Origin: Dunaliella salina
Lineage: Eukaryota; Chlorophyta; Chlorophyceae; Chlamydomonadales; Dunaliellaceae
DNA: 10,937 nt
Assembly (NCBI GenBank): GCA_002284615.2
Contig: MU070131.1
Coordinates: 26,868 to 37,804 of the forward strand
Direction: 5' to 3'
Shown: piece by piece, positions 5,922 to 10,937 of the stretch
Layout: the number at the start of each line of letters is the position of its first letter
Numbering within the stretch: position 1 is the stretch's first letter
The notes under the pieces: model-generated
What the model was told of the DNA's origin: nothing
What the model saw: the letters and a program-made list of their open reading frames with translations, nothing else
The model's database searches: none
Position numbers and translations under genes: made by a program

Positions 5922-8900
5922 GCAAGTGTGGGGGAGCGAGGCCTGCAGGTTGTTCGATGGCCGAGGAGATGGCGCTTGATGAGCGTGAAATGCGCGACAT
6001 GCACTGCAGGTAGACCTGGAGTTTGATCCTGAGGGTGGTTTGCCTGGGCTGCTGGCAAAGGCTTACAAGGTGCGAATGTACGGTCCATGCTTTATGGCCC
6101 ACCAGCGGAGTGGTCATGAGGTCAAGCGGCTCCTGTATCAAGAGTGCGCACTTGAACCAGCTGTTTGGGGGGCCACAGGTGCTTGATGGGTCCACTTAAA
6201 AATTTAGGTGCAAAGACCCTTTGCATGCAATGCTTCATTCCACCAGACACTGCACTGCATGAAAATTGCAATGAAACATCATCTTTTCGGCACAAGTCAG
6301 GCTGCTGGTTTACATGGATCTACAGGGACATCAAATACATATTTGATGTGGTCCTTGTCCCTGAACCACCATGCTTGCAGACAGGGTATGTCATCCTGAC
6401 CAGCCACCGGACCCTGTGGATGGAATCCTCCGCTTCTCCCGCTGAAGGCACTGTTAAGTCGAAGCTGCCCAGCTTCCTCTCCCACAGTGGCATCGGCAGT
6501 AGCAATTCAGCTGCAGCGGCTGCTGCCCCTCAGAGTGAATCAGCCAAAAAGCACTGCAGTATGCCGGTCCGTGCAGTGCGGGGGGTGGCCAAGCGTACTG
6601 CCTTCTCCTTATCTGGGGCCAAGGTGCGGTTTCGGGATGGGGTAGGATAGGGCTACGTAGCTTCACCTGCATGCAAGGTGTGGTGTTGCTCGGTGAGAGC
6701 GATTTCCAACATTCTGGTCAGAGCAGCATTTGGATCACCAGCTTTGGTTCGGGGCATCTCATGCATGCTTAGCATGGAAAACAGCTTGTGCCTGCTTCAT
6801 GGGGTTCATGAAGGAAAATCCGCGGTGTTCCTAGCTTCGGCTGACTTTCGCGGACTGCACAGATTTTTACTGATCCCAAATAAAATGCGTGGATGCCGTA
6901 TCATTTGGGTCATTTGATTTAATCTCATTGGCATTTGCATTCTCCCATGCAGCTTTGAACTTGGCTGTTTATTGTACCCCATGCGCATGGTCAAATCATG
7001 CACTTGATGGTCCACCGCTTGCGTCGCTCAAAATATATGTGCTTTTGGTTTGTACTTTGGTTTAAATTAAGAGCAAACTGCTTGCCAGCATGCAATGCAT
7101 ATGCTTTGCATGCGCATGTGTTTAGTCGCGCACTCAGTCTTGCACTCAGTCATGGTGCAGTATTCCTTTCGGACGCCACAGGCCTCATCCGCTTTCACAG
7201 ACTATGCATTTACTTTATGTGCATGCTCTCAGTTATGGCCCAATACTTATAATGTAGACGCCACAGGCTCAGTCTGATTCTCTTTGGACAGTGGTGTATT
7301 TTAGCCAGTAAAGATGCTCACTTGTAAACCTCCGTCAGTGGCTTTGCGTGTACTGCCCCAGAAAAAGAATGGAAGGCTCGCTGCATGCTTTTTGTTCATG
7401 TCTGGATGACTGAATTGTCCAAATCCAACAAATTGATCTGCGTGTCTTCGATCCGTCTCTGTGCTGCATCTCTGCGCTGTGGCTCTGTATGCCCTCTCTC
7501 TAGATTGGCACCTTGCCATTCTGTTGGCACACTGCATCTATGTTTGCAACTGTGTCAACTTCAGCACCATGCCCCTGCAAGCACTGGGGCTACATGCATG
7601 GCAAAAGCTGTGCATATTTAGATTGTTTGTGTACACATCTGTCTGCTTGCCGTGTGCTCAGGTGCGACTACATTTGGAGGTCTGCGTGTCCACCACGGAC
7701 CACCGCCCCATTGCAGACAGTAAGTTGAAAGGGTTGGGCACTTGATTCCTATTTCAATCCTTGATCAATGTCGAAAGGCTAGTTGAAACTGGTTCCGCCT
7801 TTTTCAAGAGAGATTGCTGGGATTGATGGGCACCTCGTTACTGGACGCGCCCTTAAATGCATCCTTCTTCATGAATGAATATGAATGCTTGCCACAGATG
7901 CCAGATGAACTGCCACAAGGCCAACAGCTCTAGTTCCAAGAACCAAGCAACATTTACATCGCCACAACAAAAGCATTGACAGAAGGATCAGGACTGCCAG
8001 TGTGTGTGAGGCTTCTCCACAACTAGATCAATGTCAGGTGTACCTCTAACCGGCCGTAATCAATTTAGCTGGGATTTAGGAAAAACGCAGTGGAGCAGCA
8101 GATGGCGATCCATGCTGGGGAAAATCGCCTTTTGTAGGGTAGGGTGCTCTCAAGTACGGAGGACAAATGAAGGCAAAAGTGTTTTCGCTGGGGCCATGAT
8201 CTTCATCAATGCGTCTTTGCAGGGCACAAGCCTCTGAGCAGCTGCAAGCATGTTTTCACAGTTGCTACACCTGAAGCAGGATAAAAGTGCTCATGTGTTG
8301 GCTTTGCAAGCAGCATGCATGCATTGCAAGGATCGAAGCATTCATTGGAGATGTCAAGAGGAGAACCTGTGCCGACTCATGCAGACTCGGGGTATTCCGA
8401 CACATTTTGGATTGCAATGCTTTCCAATTCATTTAGAATCCATTATTCTTCAACATTGCAAGGTCGGCTGAAGTCACTGATGGCAAGCGGCAAGGCTTAA
8501 TTTGATCGCCAGATTTGTATTGGTACCTGCTACATGATCATTGCTGGTATTTCTGGAGCATGATGTTGTCATAATCTGCAACGAATTGATGGCAACAGTG
8601 CATCCCTGATTCATGTGCATGCCATGCATAGGGCTCCCCAACATGCACTATTTGGAATGCACTGCGGTGCTGAGTTCCTTTGTTCGGATCGCACAAGTGA
8701 TGGTAGCACCTGCAACATGATGAAGACCATAACAGTGCATCCTCTGGCTGTGTGTGCAGGCCGCACACGTGCGGCCCCAGCGTGCACTACCTGTCACACT
8801 CTGTCTGTCACTGTCTGTCTGTGTTTGCAGGCTGCGCAAATGAGGCCCTAATGGGCATCATCTGTCTGTCACTATGTGTGCAGGCCGCGCAAACAGGGCC

Positions 8901-10823
8901 CCAACGCTCACCATCTGTCACCATCTGTCTATCACCACCTGTCTGTCACTGTCTGTCTGTGCGAGCAGGCCGCGCAAGTGGGGCCCCGACGCGCACCATC
9001 CAATTGGCGCTGCGATGCAGAGGTGACAGCCCTGACACCCTCGCAGCAAAGCTGGAGGACTTGCTGCGCACTGTGAGTGCTTTGCAATCCCTTGCGTTGT
9101 TGTGTGCGCATTCAGCCTCTCAACTCGAGGTCCCTGTCGCCAAAGGTTTGTGGGCCAAATGGTCCCAAGGTCCCTGTGTGGTGAATCCCAACCATACCGA
9201 TTGGCATGTTTATACTAGAAAGGTAACCGGGACATGCATATCCAATGATGTTGAGGGGATAAGCTTGAGAGCTTGCAGGCTTAAAGTCTGTTTGCCACAC
9301 AGTTCATATATCCCCAGCGCAGCACAGATGCAAGTGCTGTCAGCTTGGGCACAATGACCTATGAATTCAATTTGTTTACGCATTATGCTTCGCAACGACT
9401 TTTTCTTGACACAGCCAAAACTGGCTTTGATTAAGCTACCAATGTTAGGATGCGGACAGATGTCGACAAAAAACCTATTTTGTCCCAGGATTGAAATGTA
9501 ATAATATCTGTAAATCTGAATCTGGAGCCTAAAGGTGAAGGTGTGTGTTGCCGTTTGACATTATTAACATAGGATGGAGCCTGGTCTGAACATATGGAAT
9601 GCCTTTGTTCAATACATTGTTTTCCTCTTTATAAATGCTAACTTCTCACTCAGGACATCTTTGTACACCCTCATCCAGGCTGCACCTGCTGCTCCGCAGC
9701 CTTTGACCCAGGCACCAAGCAGGCCTGCATCCCTCCCTCCGCACGCAGCCCCGCCCCCAGCTTCTATCCACCAGGTGTGTCTGCTCTACAAGTTCTTAAA
9801 GATTGCCTCCAGACATTCTTCACGGCAGCGTGTGGCTGGATTCTTGCCTGCTTCGCACACCAGCCACCCACCAAGCACGCCTCCCTGTTTGCCTTGAGGC
9901 ATGCCAATGGGGTCTGAAGTGTTATACACAAGGCCTTATCAGTGTCTTGCTGAGAAATGGTTCAGAGAATTGTTGCTTGATTGGTTCATTGATGCGTTGT
10001 CCTTCTACAGGTCCTCTTCATTCCCCTTCTGAGTATAGTCACGACTATGAATATTTTGAGGCTTGAGCACGCTTCGCATGCCTCGCAGCGCCCACAAAGC
10101 AGCCCTGGTCTGTCGTGGGTTGTTTTGCATCCATGCTTCAAACCTGACCTCAAAGCATCCAATGCTGAGCTTGTAGCTGATAAATGATAATGATAATGAT
10201 TAGAGCTTTTGAGAGAACGATGAAGAGTGTGGGCCTCATGCAATGTGGTCGGCATCACACTTCCTTTAGTCTGGAGTACTTCTGATGACAACAATGCTTG
10301 CGAATGATTGGATGCCCAAGCTGAGTGAGCTTCTGGTTTGACTCTTTGATCTTTCAATGTTGTCTTCTTCCTCTACAACTGCCACCAACTGAAGCGCTGT
10401 CACTGGAAGCCAGCTTTAAAAACAATGCCTGCTCAATAATGCCCCTGAAGGCAGCAATTTGTGCCTGCCTGGACCTGGGTGTAGCTGCTCAGACTTTGCC
10501 AACATTCTCAGTGCATGCATTTTAGTAGAGCGTGTTTGCATTGCATCAGCACCTGCTCAGTTATGCTGTGCTTCATGCGCGCAAACAAAAAAATGAAACA
10601 TATGAGCTCATGTTGTGCAATTTGAGAGCCCTTTGGTGAGGCCCCCGCGAGCTTGCTAGTAAGGAACCTTCCCTTAATGCGCATGGCCTCTGGCCTGCAC
10701 AGACATTTCTGTTTTTCTTTCTCCTTGGTGCAGACCCAGCCCCCACCTTCCCTGCCAGCACAGCCGCCTCCGCCTCCACCACCCCATGTGGACCAAAGCA
10801 TGCTCATGCAGCTGATGGACATG
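5835..10823 (+). CDS. VPS36: VPS36, ESCRT-II subunit, N-terminal GLUE part and linker, 3' end outside window
   Basis: Spliced model of exons 5835-5921, 6010-6069, 6381-6623, 7662-7719, 8969-9072, 9679-9774 and 10734-10823, giving 738 bases (246 codons) with every junction in phase. VPS36 is the ESCRT-II subunit that binds ubiquitin and phosphoinositides on endosomes through its N-terminal GLUE domain, for sorting into multivesicular bodies. The signature is visible: LTPSGRPVLLPGEVEHHLLDK resembles the plant N-terminus (A.SGRPVL..NEVE.FLL). TGYVILTSHRTLWM matches the GLUE core L(T/S)THRL.W. AKVRLHLEV resembles the AKIVVHLH strand of animal VPS36. TIQLALRCRGD..DTLAAKLEDLL fits the last strand and helix. 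A Ser/Ala-rich insertion lies inside GLUE. The EAP30/winged-helix core must follow beyond the window. Confidence 0.85.
5922..6009 (+). other. VPS36 intron 1, GC-AG type (88 bases)
   Basis: Begins AAG/GCAAGT and ends CACTGCAG. It is the only placement that joins HLLDK to VDLEFDPEGG in frame. No GT donor nearby gives an open, family-consistent frame. Confidence 0.7.
6010..6069 (+). CDS. VPS36: VPS36 exon 2
   Basis: 20 codons, VDLEFDPEGGLPGLLAKAYK, phase 0 at both ends. It lies between CATGCACTGCAG and the donor AAG GTGCGA. It fills the roughly 20 residues expected between HLLDK and TGYVILTSHR in the GLUE domain. The frame stays open to about 6186 downstream, but the longer reading would break the GLUE domain. 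Confidence 0.75.
6070..6380 (+). other. VPS36 intron 2 (311 bases)
   Basis: GTGCGA to CATGCTTGCAG. Both open frames that spill into it are extensions of flanking exons. No repeat or RNA gene is seen. Confidence 0.7.
6381..6623 (+). CDS. VPS36: VPS36 exon 3 (GLUE core with Ser/Ala insertion)
   Basis: 81 codons entering after CATGCTTGCAG. It starts TGYVILTSHRTLWMESS, the GLUE core, then a low-complexity insertion (SGIGSSNSAAAAAAPQSES), then CSMPVRAVRGVAKR and FSLSGAK. The preferred donor AAG GTGCGG (6624) matches others in this locus and joins AK to VRLHLEV, as in animal VPS36. A second in-frame donor, GGG GTAGGA at 6642, would add VRFRDG. Confidence 0.82.
6624..7661 (+). other. VPS36 intron 3 (1038 bases)
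   Basis: GTGCGG to CCGTGTGCTCAG. It contains a degenerate two-copy repeat of about 85 bases around 7145-7270 (CTCAGT(C/T)ATGG and GACGCCACAGGC each twice) and a CACTCAGTCTTG short tandem. Frames such as 6678-6917 carry no recognised motif. Confidence 0.65.
7145..7270. repeat. Two-copy degenerate repeat, about 85 bp
   Basis: CTCAGTCATGG at 7145 and CTCAGTTATGG at 7228, with GACGCCACAGGC at 7172 and 7257. Spacing is 83-85 bases. The repeat is intronic. Confidence 0.65.
7662..7719 (+). CDS. VPS36: VPS36 exon 4
   Basis: 58 bases after CCGTGTGCTCAG, reading VRLHLEVCVSTTDHRPIAD plus one base, before a strong donor GTAAGT. It supplies the GLUE strand equivalent to AKIVVHLH in animals. The single leftover A joins GC from exon 5 to make Ser; this phase match across a 1249-base intron supports both exons. 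Confidence 0.72.
7720..8968 (+). other. VPS36 intron 4 (1249 bases)
   Basis: GTAAGT to GTGCGAGCAG. The last 210 bases are a tandem array of acceptor-like units. From 7740 to 8750 I find no conserved exon; a frame near 8074-8140 (KTQWSSRWRSML) has no recognised family. Confidence 0.65.
8751..9000 (+). repeat. Four tandem copies of the VPS36 exon 5 acceptor and exon start
   Basis: The AG of each unit's CAG ends at 8759, 8830, 8883 and 8968 (spacings 71, 53, 85). Each is followed by GGC(C/T)GC(A/G)CA, then a GGCCC block and a GC..C(A/T)C(A/T) tail. Between them lie CTGTCTGTCAC(T) tracts that serve as polypyrimidine tracts. Only the last unit continues into the conserved GLUE exon. Confidence 0.85.
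8969..9072 (+). CDS. VPS36: VPS36 exon 5 (end of GLUE)
   Basis: 104 bases after GTGCGAGCAG, before donor GTGAGT. It reads RASGAPTRTIQLALRCRGD then SPDTLAAKLEDLLRT. This fits the final GLUE strand and C-terminal helix (compare the plant pattern VTIVFRG.GDFDGFLSKL). Three further copies of its acceptor and first bases lie just upstream at 8757-8968. Confidence 0.78.
9073..9678 (+). other. VPS36 intron 5 (606 bases)
   Basis: GTGAGT to CACCCTCATCCAG. The exon 5 frame stays open to about 9357 without family resemblance. Nothing else is recognised. Confidence 0.55.
9679..9774 (+). CDS. VPS36: VPS36 exon 6 (Ala/Pro linker, probable)
   Basis: 32 codons, phase 0 at both ends, after CACCCTCATCCAG and before GTGTGT. 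The sequence is Ala/Pro/Gln-rich (AAPAAPQPLTQAPSRPA, then SLPPHAAPPPASIHQ). Low-complexity linkers between GLUE and the helical core are common, but the residues are not diagnostic. Assignment rests on splice sites, phase, strand and position. Confidence 0.55.
9775..10733 (+). other. VPS36 intron 6 (959 bases)
   Basis: GTGTGT to TTGGTGCAG. It includes a short TGATAA/TAATGA tandem at about 10178-10201. A small missed exon cannot be excluded; none is identifiable. Confidence 0.5.
10734..10823 (+). CDS. VPS36: VPS36 exon 7 (Pro-rich linker, probable)
   Basis: 30 codons, phase 0 at both ends, after a strong polypyrimidine tract and CTTGGTGCAG, before GTGTGTGC. It reads TQPPPSLPAQPPPPPPPHV then DQSMLMQLMDM. 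It has the same low-complexity character as exon 6, ending in a short possible helix. The following intron enters a GT microsatellite at once. Confidence 0.5.
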
Positions 10824-10842
10824 GTGTGTGCTCGCGTGCGAA

Positions 10843-10937
10843 TGTGTGTGGTGTGTGTGTGTGTGTGTTGTGTGTGTGTGTGTGTGTGTGTTGTGTGTGT
10901 GTGTGTGTGTGTGTTGTGTGTGTGTGTGTGTGTGTGT
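10843..10937. repeat. GT microsatellite with 23-base higher-order period
   Basis: GT tract interrupted by TT at 10868, 10891 and 10914, exactly 23 bases apart; the last base of the window (10937) falls on the next step. Each unit is T followed by (TG)11. It lies in VPS36 intron 7. Confidence 0.95.

Noticed and set aside
5860..6195. Minus-strand frames opposite VPS36 exons 1 and 2
   Set aside because: No motif is seen, and the plus strand gives a consistent spliced VPS36.
6165..6650. Single 161-codon plus-strand gene
   Set aside because: The part before 6381 has no family resemblance and ends in a typical acceptor; the GLUE match begins exactly there.
8752..9357. Single 201-codon plus-strand gene
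   Set aside because: Only 8969-9072 resembles VPS36; the upstream part is repeated acceptor sequence and the downstream part follows a GTGAGT donor.

Overview
This window reads as intron-rich eukaryotic nuclear DNA, most likely from a green alga (inference). The long open frames are mostly not genes. Coding sequence is cut into short exons of 28 to 243 bases, bounded by GT..AG sites (donors often AAG or GAG followed by GTGCG). Joined in phase, the exons give two proteins of plant/algal type. There are no bacterial operons, RNA genes or CRISPR arrays. Both ends of the window are GT/AC microsatellites, so this may be a contig that stopped at simple repeats.

Two divergently transcribed genes share a 225-base promoter at 5610-5834. 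To the left, on the minus strand, lies a cysteine-rich gene of the plant family annotated PLAC8. Six exons (5574-5609, 5353-5380, 5044-5119, 4659-4715, 1516-1597, 221-297) keep one frame through every junction; the 3' end lies beyond base 1. To the right, on the plus strand, lies the N-terminal part of VPS36, the ESCRT-II subunit that carries the ubiquitin- and phosphoinositide-binding GLUE domain. Its exons are 5835-5921, 6010-6069, 6381-6623, 7662-7719 and 8969-9072, followed by two proline-rich linker exons (9679-9774, 10734-10823). The C-terminal winged-helix core lies beyond the right edge.

The most striking signal is repeated local tandem duplication across exon/intron boundaries in both genes. 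PLAC8 exon 5 sits at the end of an array of seven decaying copies, one of which still looks like an intact in-frame cassette exon. PLAC8 exon 4 has a 123-base in-frame duplicate. The 3' end of exon 6 and the donor of exon 5 are each duplicated. In VPS36 the acceptor and start of exon 5 are present four times in a row. The introns also hold several unrelated minisatellites, including a 32-34 bp array next to a 58-base palindrome and a 150/153-bp triple repeat with GC-rich hairpins. VPS36 intron 1 appears to be a GC-AG intron.

The gene models come from reading the sequence and from remembered family motifs. No alignment, transcript or database search was run. The two genes are not obviously in one pathway; they are linked here only by their shared promoter region.
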